Positions 45,078 through 53,231 of a stretch of DNA of 64,000 bases are shown here, in pieces (the stretch's first letter is position 1; each line of letters begins with the position of its first letter). Made by a program: the position numbers and the translations under genes. The DNA comes from Nibricoccus aquaticus. Its GTDB lineage: Bacteria > Verrucomicrobiota > Verrucomicrobiia > Opitutales > Opitutaceae. Where the stretch lies: NCBI RefSeq assembly GCF_002310495.1, contig NZ_CP023344.1:1240001-1304000 (forward strand), written 5' to 3'. The notes beneath the pieces were generated by a model, which saw only the letters and a list, made by a program, of their open reading frames with translations, searched no databases and was not told where the DNA came from.

Positions 45078-45524
45078 CTACTTTCCAGAAGGACCGCGCG
45101 GTCGCACGGTTTTTTGAACCGGCTCACTCTGTTGCTCTGATGCACCTCCAGCATTAACCCCACTCTCCGCAGGCGGCGTTGGTTCCTCCGGCTTCAAAAA
45201 CGCCATCGCTACCGCCACGAGCACCGACACACCGAGAATGCTCCGCGCCCAAAACTTCCGACGCGCTTCCTCGGGTATCCACTCACGCTCACGCTTCGCG
45301 AGTACACCGATCAAGATCGTCGGCAAAATGAACCCCACCAGCCACGGCGTTCCCACCGCAGTCAGCCCCAGCTTCACCCACCGGATCACCGAAAAGCCCA
45401 GCAACGCAAAAGCCATCAACACCGCGAACGTCACGCTATGTCCGCGCAGTGCTTTCCAAAGCCACAAGATTGCCGAAATCGGGTTCACCCTTCTCTTAAA
45501 ATATCCCGAGCCCCTTGTCGTCAA
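45078..45524 (-). CDS. Hypothetical membrane protein
   Basis: Up to 148 residues, not recognised. Three hydrophobic segments are seen (about residues 30-46, 56-76 and 93-109) and the C-terminal 35 residues are Pro/Glu/Ser-rich, probably soluble. The start is uncertain. The frame opens at a TTG (45524) without a ribosome-binding site; a GTG at 45488 with AGAGAAGG in front of it, but very close, is an alternative giving 136 residues. It lies upstream of the rpsL leader on the same strand. Confidence 0.6.
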   Translation of the reverse strand: MTTRGSGYFKRRVNPISAILWLWKALRGHSVTFAVLMAFALLGFSVIRWVKLGLTAVGTPWLVGFILPTILIGVLAKREREWIPEEARRKFWARSILGVSVLVAVAMAFLKPEEPTPPAESGVNAGGASEQQSEPVQKTVRPRGPSGK

Positions 45525-45612
45525 AGGTTAGTGAAACCCCTCCCCTCACGCGACCAACCGTCGCCACGCCAGTCTAGCCGCGTCAGCTTCATCCCTGCTT
45601 CTCATTATTCCC

Positions 45613-46491
45613 ATGAACTCCCTCATCTATTTAGTCGGTTACGTCGTCATCTACCTGCTCATCGTCGTCGGCATCTGGAAATGGCGCGTCAGCCGCCGCC
45701 AGGAACGTCCACCCGTCCAAGAAAAACTCATCCGCGCTCCAGGCGAAACGCTCCGCCAGAAGCTGGAGAATTACGACGACACTCTCCTGCTCCACCTCGT
45801 CGCCGCTGCCCTCGCCCCACTCCTGCTCATGGTCTTCGGCCTGATGGGGATATCCAAACTGTCTGACACCTATCAAGGCTGGGCTATCGCGGGACTGCTT
45901 CTGATCATCGCAGTCGCTCTTTATTTCAGTGCCCGCTGGCTCATGATAATCCTCGAAAAACGCCGCAACCACTACCTCGGCTACTTCGGCGAACGCGTCG
46001 TCGGCGAGACGATCGACGATCTCCGCTCAAAAGGCTTCCGCATCTTCCACGACGTCCCCGCCCTCGAAGCCAGCCCTGTCTTTAACATCGATCACGTCAT
46101 CGTCGGCTCCACCGGCGTTTACGCCATCGAGACCAAAACCCGCCGCAAAGGCAAAGCCCGCCCCGGCTACCCCGAGCACAAGGTCATCTTCGACGGCCAG
46201 CAACTCGTGTATCCGTGGGGCGAAGACTTCCACGGCCTCAACCAGGCCCGCGACCGCGCCCTCTGGCTCGAAGAATGGCTCGCCCAGCTCCTCGGCCGCC
46301 GCGTCCAGGTGCAGCCCATCCTCACCTTCCCCGGCTGGTGGGTCGAAGAACACGCCGTCGGCCCTATCCGCGTCACCAGCCCCAAACAGATCGCCCCGAT
46401 CATCCTCCGCAACGGCGCGCTCCTCACCGAGGAACAGATCGACCTCGTCTCCAAACAACTCGAAGCCCGCTGCCGCGACGTCCAATTCTGA
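45613..46491 (+). CDS. NERD-domain membrane protein
   Basis: A 292-residue protein with one membrane helix at residues 4-22, a second pair at about 60-80 and 90-112, then a NERD (nuclease-related) domain. The NERD core is seen as GERVVGETIDDL (126-137), NIDHVIVGSTGVYAIETKT (158-176) and a C-terminal WLEEWLAQLLG-type helix. The acidic residues Asp160, Glu173 and Lys175 fit the restriction-endonuclease-like fold. The family is implied in DNA or RNA handling but members are poorly characterised. It ends just before a strong terminator. Confidence 0.88.
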   Translation: MNSLIYLVGYVVIYLLIVVGIWKWRVSRRQERPPVQEKLIRAPGETLRQKLENYDDTLLLHLVAAALAPLLLMVFGLMGISKLSDTYQGWAIAGLLLIIAVALYFSARWLMIILEKRRNHYLGYFGERVVGETIDDLRSKGFRIFHDVPALEASPVFNIDHVIVGSTGVYAIETKTRRKGKARPGYPEHKVIFDGQQLVYPWGEDFHGLNQARDRALWLEEWLAQLLGRRVQVQPILTFPGWWVEEHAVGPIRVTSPKQIAPIILRNGALLTEEQIDLVSKQLEARCRDVQF

Positions 46492-46512
46492 CGTTTTGAC
46501 GCCCGCCCTTTC

Positions 46513-46548
46513 GCGCGCATGATCTCCGGATCATGCGCGCTTTTTTTT
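46513..46548 (+). terminator. Strong intrinsic terminator, overlapping the next start codon
   Basis: A 12-bp perfect stem (46513-46524 with 46529-46540, loop TCCG) and eight T residues at 46541-46548. It terminates the NERD gene. The next gene begins at 46533, inside the second arm, so the ATG is locked in the hairpin and the T-run encodes two Phe of its signal peptide. Confidence 0.9.
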
Positions 46549-47021
46549 GCTCCGCCTTCGCCTTCGTCTCGCTCATTCTCGCAGACGTTTCCTCCGCCAC
46601 CGAACCCTACAAAGTCGGTGACTTGTTCGAGTCGTTCACGACCCAGGATCAGCACGAGAAATCTTACACGCTCGAGCCCACCGTCCGCACCATCGTCGTC
46701 TCCTTCACGATGGGCGTCGGCAAAGACGCCAACCGCTTCTTCGAAAAACAACCCGCTACATTCCTCGCCGATCAGCAGTCCATCTTTCTCTCCAATATCT
46801 ACGGCATGCCCTCGGTCGGTCGCTTTTTCGCACTGCCGAAAATGAAAAAATATCCTCACCGCATCCTCCTCGCCGACTCCGAGCACTTCCTCGACCGCTA
46901 CCCGAAACAAGAGGACATGCTCACCGTCTTCCGCCTCGCGCCCGACTCTAAAATCACCGCCATCGAGTTCGTCGATCCCGAGAAAAATCTCCCCGCTGTT
47001 TTCCCCGCACCGGCGAAATGA
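46533..47021 (+). CDS. Secreted thioredoxin-like protein of unknown function
   Basis: A 162-residue protein with a signal peptide (MRAFFCSAFAFVSLILADVSSA). The mature part begins with YKVGDLFESFTTQDQHEKSYTL, the opening typical of thioredoxin-fold proteins (AhpC/TSA-like). It has no CxxC pair and no cysteine after the signal, so it is unlikely to be a redox enzyme. It resembles a small conserved periplasmic family often misnamed FAD/FMN-containing dehydrogenase; this is from memory. There is no other in-frame start that keeps the signal peptide. The stop overlaps the sufE start by 4 bp. Confidence 0.8.
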   Translation: MRAFFCSAFAFVSLILADVSSATEPYKVGDLFESFTTQDQHEKSYTLEPTVRTIVVSFTMGVGKDANRFFEKQPATFLADQQSIFLSNIYGMPSVGRFFALPKMKKYPHRILLADSEHFLDRYPKQEDMLTVFRLAPDSKITAIEFVDPEKNLPAVFPAPAK

Positions 47022-47437
47022 CCCTCGCCGAAAAACAACGTGCCCTCATCGACGACCTCTCCGTCGTCGATGACCGCTACGAACGCCTCTCCCTCGTCGT
47101 CGATCGCTCGCGCCGCTCCGCCTACACCCTTCCTGCCTCCGAAAAAACCGATGCCACCCGCGTCACCGGCTGCATCTCCCCCGTCTGGCTCACCGGCGAA
47201 CTCCACGACGACGGTCTCTCCCTTCGCTTCGACGCCGAGTCCCCCATGGTTCGAGCCCTCGTCTCACTGCTCGTAGAACTTTACGACGGCGCCACCCCGG
47301 CCGAGATCGTCACCACTGAACCGATACTCTTCGACGAACTCGGCCTTTCCCGCGACCTCTCCCCCACCCGTCGCAACGGTCTCACCGCCGTCCGCGCCCG
47401 CATCAAACTCCTCGCGGAGAAACACCTCGCCCCCTGA
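47018..47437 (+). CDS. sufE: Cysteine desulfuration protein SufE
   Basis: Accepts sulfur from a cysteine desulfurase for Fe-S cluster assembly. It has 139 residues, family length. The catalytic Cys52 lies in VTGCISPVWL, matching the VxGCQSxVWL motif. The N-terminal RYERL-type helix and the C-terminal LSPTRRNGLTAVRARIK are conserved. It overlaps the preceding gene by 4 bp (ATGA). No desulfurase gene is adjacent; it could be a CsdE-type partner, and tcdA lies 3 kb downstream on the other strand. Confidence 0.93.
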   Translation: MTLAEKQRALIDDLSVVDDRYERLSLVVDRSRRSAYTLPASEKTDATRVTGCISPVWLTGELHDDGLSLRFDAESPMVRALVSLLVELYDGATPAEIVTTEPILFDELGLSRDLSPTRRNGLTAVRARIKLLAEKHLAP

Positions 47438-47499
47438 GAGCACCGCGATCCCTCCTCCTCACTTTTCGCCACGCCCCACCGCCCGCAACTCCGCCACCG

Positions 47500-48369
47500 A
47501 TGTCCGTCCCCCTCTACGACGCGCATAATCACCTCCATGACGAGTGGCTCTTCCTTCACCGGGAAAAAATCTCCGCCCAACTCTCCGCCATCGGCCTGCG
47601 CCGCGCGGTCGTCAACGGCACCGCCGAGTCCGACTGGCTCGCCGTTCTCTCCCTCGCCCGCGCTCACCCCACGTGGATCACCCCCAGCCTCGGCCTCCAT
47701 CCCTGGCACGTCGGCAACCGTTCCGCCAACTGGCTCGCCACACTCACCGCTCATCTCGACGCCACGCCCCACGCCGCTCTCGGCGAGATCGGCATCGACC
47801 GCTGGATGACTGACCGTGCCCATCCTTCCGATACGCGTCTCATCGGTCTCCGCCGCGCCCCGCTCGCCGAACAACTCGACGCCTTCTCCGCCCAGCTCTC
47901 CCTCGCGACCGCCCGCAATCTCCCCGCCACCCTCCACTGCCTCGACGCCTGGGGCGCGCTCCACGACACCCTCCGCACCGCACCCGCCCTCCCAGCCCGC
48001 GGCTTCCTCCTCCACGCCTACGGCGGCCCCGCCGAACTCATCCGCCGCTTCGCCGATCTCGGCGCATACTTTTCTTTCAACGGCTACTTCCTCGACGACC
48101 GCCGTGCCCGCCAACTCGATACATTCCGCCACATCCCGCCCGACCGACTCCTCATCGAAACCGACGCCCCCGCCATGCCGATCCCCCAAGCTTGGCGCAC
48201 CCACAAGCTCCCGCCATCCCCCGAAGGCACGCCCCTCAATCACCCCGGCAACATCGGGGCCACCTACACCGCCCTCGCCGCCTTCCTCGGCGAACCGCTC
48301 CCCTCCTTCGCCACCCGCATCGAGCAAAATTTCCTCCGCCTCTTCCGCCCCGCCCGTCCGCCTTCCTGA
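47500..48369 (+). CDS. TatD-family metal-dependent hydrolase
   Basis: A 289-residue TIM-barrel hydrolase. The metal-binding HxH is in DAHNHLH (residues 7-13). Further ligands are the Glu of GEIGID (about 96), the His of LHCLDAW, the His of LLHAYGG and the Asp of ETDAP. The family acts as 3'-5' DNA exonuclease or deoxyribonuclease. Arg-rich Pro segments near the C-terminus (HKLPPSPEGTPLNHP) are typical of the TatD loop. It lies 62 bp after sufE. Confidence 0.92.
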   Translation: MSVPLYDAHNHLHDEWLFLHREKISAQLSAIGLRRAVVNGTAESDWLAVLSLARAHPTWITPSLGLHPWHVGNRSANWLATLTAHLDATPHAALGEIGIDRWMTDRAHPSDTRLIGLRRAPLAEQLDAFSAQLSLATARNLPATLHCLDAWGALHDTLRTAPALPARGFLLHAYGGPAELIRRFADLGAYFSFNGYFLDDRRARQLDTFRHIPPDRLLIETDAPAMPIPQAWRTHKLPPSPEGTPLNHPGNIGATYTALAAFLGEPLPSFATRIEQNFLRLFRPARPPS

Positions 48370-48539
48370 CGCATCGAGCAACACTTCCGCCCCTCCCTGC
48401 TCGCGCCCCCTCCTGACGCATCCCGCCACCGCACACCCTCAGCCTACGCGCAAGATCTGCGCAGTCTTTCCCCAATCGCGCGCGCTGACCACCCTTCCCT
48501 CGCGGACCCAGTGACCGGCATTCTCATGCGCATCAGCAC

Positions 48540-49967
48540 ATGACACCTCCGATCATCATCCAAGGCGGCATGGGCGTCGCCGTCTCCAGCTGGCGACTCG
48601 CCCGCGCCGTCTCCCTCACCGGCCAGCTCGGCGTCGTATCAGGCACGCTGCTACCTGTCGTGCAAACCCGCCGCCTCCAGCAAGGCGACCCCTCCGCCGA
48701 TCTCCGCCACGCCTTCGATCACTTCCCCATCCCCGAGATCGCCGACCGCGTCTGGCGCGAATTCTACGTCCCCGGCGGCCTCCCTCTCGGCGCTCCCTTC
48801 AAACTCACCCCGCTCCCCACGCTCGAGTCTCCCCGCTCGCTTATCGAACTCACCGTCCTCGCCTGCTTCGCCGAAGTCTTCCTCGCCAAGGAGGGCCACA
48901 CCGGCCCCATCGGCATCAACCTCCTCGAAAAAATCCAGCTCCCCACCCTCCCGTCTCTCTACGGCGCCATGCTCGCCGGCGTCGACTACGTGCTCATGGG
49001 TGCCGGCATCCCCCGCTCCATCCCCGGCATCCTCGACGCCTTTTCACGCAGCGAACCCGCCTCGCTCAAAATCGACATCGAGGGCTCCGCACCCGACGCT
49101 CCTGACGCCCTCACCCACTTCAATCCACGTATCCTCTTCTCAACGTCAGCGCCCGCCCTGCACCGCCCGCGCTTCCTCGCCATCGTCTCCTCCGCCACCC
49201 TCGCCCTCACCCTCGCAAAGAAATCCACCGGCCAGGTCGACGGCTTCGTCGTCGAGGGCTCCGTCGCCGGCGGCCACAATGCCCCGCCTCGCGGCGCGCT
49301 CCAGCTCTCCGCTTCCGGCGAGCCCATCTACGGCCCGCGCGATCTTCCCGACCTCCCCAAATTCCGCGATCTCGGTCTCCCCTTCTGGCTCGCTGGTGCC
49401 TTCTCCTCGCGCGCCAAAATCGACGAAGCCCGCGCCCTCGGCGCCGCCGGCGTCCAGGTCGGCACCGCCTTCGCCCTCTGCGACGAATCCGGCATCTTCC
49501 CCGATCTCAAACGCCGCCTCCGCGAACTCATCCGCACCGGCTCCGCCCGCGTCCACACCGACCCTCTCGCCTCCCCCACCGGCTTCCCCTTCAAAATCGC
49601 CCAGCTCTCGCAAACCCTCTCAGACGCCGTCGCCTACGCGAAACGCCCCCGCATTTGCGACCTCGGCTACCTCCGTCAACTCTTCCGCCGCCCCGACGGC
49701 ACCGTCGGCTACCGCTGCGCCGCCGAACCCGTCGCCGACTTCGTCCGCAAAGGTGGCCAGGAATCGGATACAGTGAACCGCAAATGCCTCTGCAACGGCC
49801 TCGCCGCCACCGTCGGCCTCGCCCAGACGCGCCACGGCGAAACCGAACTCCCCCTCATCACCGCCGGCGACGACATCGCCCAACTCGCCCGCTTCTTCCG
49901 CCCCGACCGCGACACCTACACTGCCGCCGACATCATCCACACCCTCCTGAATCCCTCAATCGCCTGA
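48540..49967 (+). CDS. NPD/PfaD-like flavoenzyme (nitronate monooxygenase superfamily)
   Basis: A 475-residue FMN-binding TIM barrel. It starts with IIIQGGMGVAVSSWRLA, the phosphate/FMN-contacting start of nitronate monooxygenases. The EGSVAGGHNAPPRG motif and AAGVQVGTAFALCDES follow. The size is larger than a simple nitronate monooxygenase (about 350) and the C-terminal YLRQLFRRPDG / KGGQESDTVNRKCLCNG part resembles PfaD-like proteins. The substrate is unknown. It lies 170 bp after the tatD-like gene, without a clear terminator between them. Confidence 0.85.
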   Translation: MTPPIIIQGGMGVAVSSWRLARAVSLTGQLGVVSGTLLPVVQTRRLQQGDPSADLRHAFDHFPIPEIADRVWREFYVPGGLPLGAPFKLTPLPTLESPRSLIELTVLACFAEVFLAKEGHTGPIGINLLEKIQLPTLPSLYGAMLAGVDYVLMGAGIPRSIPGILDAFSRSEPASLKIDIEGSAPDAPDALTHFNPRILFSTSAPALHRPRFLAIVSSATLALTLAKKSTGQVDGFVVEGSVAGGHNAPPRGALQLSASGEPIYGPRDLPDLPKFRDLGLPFWLAGAFSSRAKIDEARALGAAGVQVGTAFALCDESGIFPDLKRRLRELIRTGSARVHTDPLASPTGFPFKIAQLSQTLSDAVAYAKRPRICDLGYLRQLFRRPDGTVGYRCAAEPVADFVRKGGQESDTVNRKCLCNGLAATVGLAQTRHGETELPLITAGDDIAQLARFFRPDRDTYTAADIIHTLLNPSIA

Positions 49968-49984
49968 CCCAACTCCGAGGTGGA

Positions 49985-50035
49985 GCGTGCCGTCCCGGCG
50001 CGCTTTCCGATGTAGGCGGGGTGCCCTCACCCCGC
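49985..50035. repeat. REP-like element of two adjacent hairpins
   Basis: The first hairpin has an 8-bp stem with one G-U pair (49985-49992 with 49996-50003, loop TCC). The second has a perfect 8-bp stem (50016-50023 with 50028-50035, loop CCCT). Both lie in the short region between the convergent flavoenzyme and tcdA genes. From memory, sequences of this type recur between genes in Opitutaceae genomes; whether it occurs elsewhere in this genome cannot be tested here. Confidence 0.5.
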
Positions 50036-50091
50036 ATTCTCCACCGCCCGCTCTCAACCATACTCCCACTGCACCAACGCAAACTCGCCAT

Positions 50092-50113
50092 TGGTCATTG
50101 GTCATTGGTCATT
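50092..50113. repeat. Three tandem copies of a heptamer
   Basis: The heptamer ATTGGTC is repeated three times in a row (50093-50113), overlapping the tcdA stop codon at 50095. The last residues of TcdA (MTNDQ) are coded by it. It may be a slippage tract. Confidence 0.6.
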
Positions 50114-50922
50114 TCACCGCCGCGCCCCGCGCCGGTGACGACCAATCCCACCGCCTCCTGCGCCGCCGCGAACCCAAACGCCGCCGTCACCCACACCGCC
50201 GTCCCGAAACCCGTCGCGCAATCCAGCGTCAACGCGCTCCCCGGCTCCTGCTCCGTCGAACACGTCCCATTGGCCCACGGATACACCGGATGCTCCGCCG
50301 ACGACACACACCGCACCCCGTACTGATTCCCTTTCCCGCCCGCGAACCCGTGATCGCGCCGCAGCTTCTTCCTCACCAGTCGCAGCAACCCATCACCGTG
50401 CGAGTCCCCCAGATCGCCCACCCGCACCAGCGTCGCATCCCGCTTCCCACCCGCGCCGCCGACCGTCACGCACCGCAGCCCGCGCCGCACGCACTCCGCA
50501 ATCAAGAGCGCCTTCTGCGTCATCCCATCGATCGCATCGATCACCCCATCAAAGCCCGCTCCTCCCAGCAGCCGCTCCGCAGAGTCCTTCGTGAAAAATT
50601 CCGTCCGCACCTCCACGCGACACCCGGGATTGATCAGCCGTACCCGCTCCGCCAGCACCGCCACTTTCGGCCGCCCCACCGTCCCGTCGAGCGCCGGCAG
50701 CTGCCGGTTCACATTCGTCACGCACACATCATCGAGATCGATCATCGTGATCGCCCCCACCCCGCTGCGCGCCAGCCCCTCGACCGCCCACGATCCGACC
50801 CCGCCCACGCCGATCACGCACACATGCGCCGCGTGCAACTTCTCCAACCCCGCGCTTCCCACCAGCCGCGCCACTCCCCCGAAACGGTTCAGATAATCCT
50901 GCGGTAGCGAAGTCGTGTCCAT
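50095..50922 (-). CDS. tcdA: tRNA threonylcarbamoyladenosine dehydratase (TcdA/CsdL)
   Basis: E1-like ATP-dependent enzyme that cyclises t6A in tRNA to ct6A. It has 275 residues from ATG 50922 (MDTTSLPQDYLNRFGGVARL). The nucleotide-binding glycine loop is CVIGVGGVGSWAVEGLARSG, followed by DLDDVCVTNVNRQ. The GGKRDATLVRVGDLGDSHGD and CVSSAEHPVYPW segments are typical. The upstream reading to 50976 is not used. It follows the NadR-like gene by 62 bp. Confidence 0.92.
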   Translation of the reverse strand: MDTTSLPQDYLNRFGGVARLVGSAGLEKLHAAHVCVIGVGGVGSWAVEGLARSGVGAITMIDLDDVCVTNVNRQLPALDGTVGRPKVAVLAERVRLINPGCRVEVRTEFFTKDSAERLLGGAGFDGVIDAIDGMTQKALLIAECVRRGLRCVTVGGAGGKRDATLVRVGDLGDSHGDGLLRLVRKKLRRDHGFAGGKGNQYGVRCVSSAEHPVYPWANGTCSTEQEPGSALTLDCATGFGTAVWVTAAFGFAAAQEAVGLVVTGAGRGGEMTNDQ

Positions 50923-50984
50923 GACGCGCACAGCAGTGGAAGAAAATCTCCCCTCCGCAAATCCGTTCTCAACCACCGCACGAG

Positions 50985-51536
50985 CTACTTCGCCAAAAGC
51001 TCCGCCACCGCCGCGATTGCCCGCGCCTCACGCTCCGCCCAGCCGCCGCTGATCTCCACGAACCGCAGCCCTCGCTCCTCGAGCGTCCGCCGCCAAAGCG
51101 CCGCACTCCGCTGACGCTCCACATCGTCGCGAAAGACCCGCTGCGGATCTTCCGCGAACGGCACATCCGCCGCGCACAGCAGGTACACATCCATCCTCCG
51201 GCTCCGCGCCTCCGCCTCCGTGCGCACCCACGCCGGACACTCCCCGGGAAAGAGCAGATCCGCCCACAACACATTCGTGAGCAGCTCCGTGTCGTGAAAC
51301 ACCACGCGCTTCGCCTGCGCCGCCGCCGCGTCCTCGCCCGCCACCTGCCCGCGCGCGATCGCATCGAGATCGCCTCCGCGAATCGTCGCCCCGTGCTCAT
51401 CCCAAAACTCTCGCACATACTCCCTCGACCACGGCTCGCCGAAATGCCCCGCCAGCTTCTCCGCAAGCGACGACTTCCCCGTGGACTCCGTCCCGAACAA
51501 CGCCACGCGCAACACGCGCTTCTCACCCGCACTCAT
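50985..51536 (-). CDS. NadR-like ribosylnicotinamide kinase
   Basis: A 183-residue P-loop protein resembling the C-terminal kinase domain of NadR, which phosphorylates nicotinamide riboside to NMN. The Walker A is FGTESTGKSSLAEKLA (14-29), followed by WSREYVREF. The DNA-binding and adenylyltransferase domains of NadR are missing. It overlaps pnuC by 4 bp, which supports the NR-salvage role since PnuC imports NR. Confidence 0.88.
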   Translation of the reverse strand: MSAGEKRVLRVALFGTESTGKSSLAEKLAGHFGEPWSREYVREFWDEHGATIRGGDLDAIARGQVAGEDAAAAQAKRVVFHDTELLTNVLWADLLFPGECPAWVRTEAEARSRRMDVYLLCAADVPFAEDPQRVFRDDVERQRSAALWRRTLEERGLRFVEISGGWAEREARAIAAVAELLAK

Positions 51537-52168
51537 TCCCGCACTCCCTTCTCAAGGCTCGCATCCGCCTGCGCCCGCAACGCCACGCGCCATGACCGCC
51601 AGCCCGCCATCGCGAGGAAGAAATACACCGCGTACAGAAACGCCGTGTACGCCAGCTCCGCCTTCCAATACGACGCCACCGCCACCGCATTCACGACCAG
51701 CCACACTGGCCAGTTCTCGATGTTCTTCCGCGCCTGCAGCACCTGCGCCGCCACGCTGAACGCCGCGATAAACGCATCCCGCCACGGCATCTGCGCCCCC
51801 ACATGCGGCGCCACCCAAAACACCCACGCCGACATCGCCGATCCCGCCAGCCCGAGCGTCACCAAAATCCCACGACTGCCCAGCCGCGTCACCGGCAGCT
51901 CCGGCGCCGCCCCGCGATCGCGCACCCAATGTCGCCAGCCCCACGCCAGCGTCACAAAAAAGAAAACCTGCACCGCCGCATCCGCCGGAAACTGCGCATC
52001 CCAAAACAACACACCTTGCACCGCCACCGCCGCGAGCCCCACCGGAAACGCCCACAGCGAACGACGGATCATCAGCACCACGCCAAAAATCCCCAGCGCC
52101 AGATTCGCCTGATCCAGCCACGTGGCCCCGGCAAACCCCGCCCCGATGGTCCGCAGTACCTCGTTCAT
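51533..52168 (-). CDS. pnuC: Nicotinamide riboside transporter PnuC
   Basis: Inner-membrane facilitator for nicotinamide riboside. It has 211 residues from ATG 52168 with about seven hydrophobic helices. The typical ENWPVWLVVNAVAVASYW segment (WxxWxxVN pattern) is present. It overlaps hslO upstream and the NR kinase downstream by 4 bp each, so the three genes are translationally coupled. Trapping of NR by the kinase would drive uptake. Confidence 0.92.
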   Translation of the reverse strand: MNEVLRTIGAGFAGATWLDQANLALGIFGVVLMIRRSLWAFPVGLAAVAVQGVLFWDAQFPADAAVQVFFFVTLAWGWRHWVRDRGAAPELPVTRLGSRGILVTLGLAGSAMSAWVFWVAPHVGAQMPWRDAFIAAFSVAAQVLQARKNIENWPVWLVVNAVAVASYWKAELAYTAFLYAVYFFLAMAGWRSWRVALRAQADASLEKGVRE

Positions 52169-52968
52169 TCCCTGCGCGCCACAAACGCCTCCATCGCCTC
52201 CCGCGTGATCGCATGCCGCGCCGCGCACCGCGGACAACGGATCTCGATCTTCTGCTCATCGCCGAAAAGCCCCTCCGCATCCTGCCGCATCACCGGTGCG
52301 AGCACCTCCATCATCCGCTCCTGATTGCACCCGCAGTGCCAGCGATAGATCCGCTTCTCCATCAGCGACAGCGTCTCCGCTTTATCCAGCTCCCGCATCC
52401 GCTCGACTGTCAGCGCCTGCATCCACGGCACATCGCAGTCGGGATGCTCCGCCACGAGCGCGAACTCTTCCTCCCCCAGCTGAAACAACCGCCCCGGCCG
52501 CTGCTCGCTTTGCGCATAAAACGCCTCCACCGCCACGAGCGGATCGGCGCCGGAAAAATTCACCGCGCTCCGCCGCTTCGGCTCACCCACCTTCACCACA
52601 TCCACATAAAAAACATTCTGCTCCAGTTGCCGCACATCCTCGGCAAACACGCGCCCAGTGATCGCGCCCGTCTCATTGTCGCCCGTGAGAAACACATTCA
52701 CCAGCGGCTCCTGGAAATTCATCGTCCACGCCACCATCTCCTTCCACGGCCGAGACGCGCAGTGCAGCACAAACGCCGCGAGCGCCCGCTTGAAAATCGC
52801 ATCATGCTCCGGCGCCACCACGATCTTCTGCTCGCCCAGATGCAGGTAGTAATCGACGTACAACTCCGAAAAATCCGCCCGCGCCACGAGCACGTTACGA
52901 TTGCGAACGAAGTGCGTGCGCACCTCCAGACCGGACTCAGCGGGATTGATCGGTTTCGATTCAGACAT
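52165..52968 (-). CDS. hslO: Hsp33 redox-regulated chaperone
   Basis: Cytosolic holdase activated by oxidative unfolding. It has 267 residues from ATG 52968. The C-terminal redox switch has the four zinc cysteines as HCGC and CPRC. The upstream reading to 53016 is not used. The N-terminal FVRNRNVLVARADFSELY and the central domain fit Hsp33. It is the first gene of the hslO-pnuC-NR kinase operon. Confidence 0.92.
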   Translation of the reverse strand: MSESKPINPAESGLEVRTHFVRNRNVLVARADFSELYVDYYLHLGEQKIVVAPEHDAIFKRALAAFVLHCASRPWKEMVAWTMNFQEPLVNVFLTGDNETGAITGRVFAEDVRQLEQNVFYVDVVKVGEPKRRSAVNFSGADPLVAVEAFYAQSEQRPGRLFQLGEEEFALVAEHPDCDVPWMQALTVERMRELDKAETLSLMEKRIYRWHCGCNQERMMEVLAPVMRQDAEGLFGDEQKIEIRCPRCAARHAITREAMEAFVARRE

Positions 52969-53231
52969 GCGCGTTACGGAATCCACAACCCGCCCCACCG
53001 CCAGCCCGCATTTCAAAACGTCCGCGCACTCATTTCAGCTCACACGTCGCCACCTTTCTGAAACGGCGGGGTGCTGCTTTACGCAAGAAGCGCATCCATC
53101 GGCGTAAGCAGCCCTCGCGAAAAATTTTGATCCTCGACCGCGTACAGCTCGCTACCTAGGCAACTTCCATGGCGAACGACAACAAACCCCAACCAGTACT
53201 GCGTGCAGGCGATTAAGACTCTTGGTCAAAA

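Noticed and set aside
47281-48429. Minus-strand frame of 382 codons opposite the TatD gene
   Set aside because: Gly/Glu-rich shadow translation; the plus-strand TatD has all metal ligands.
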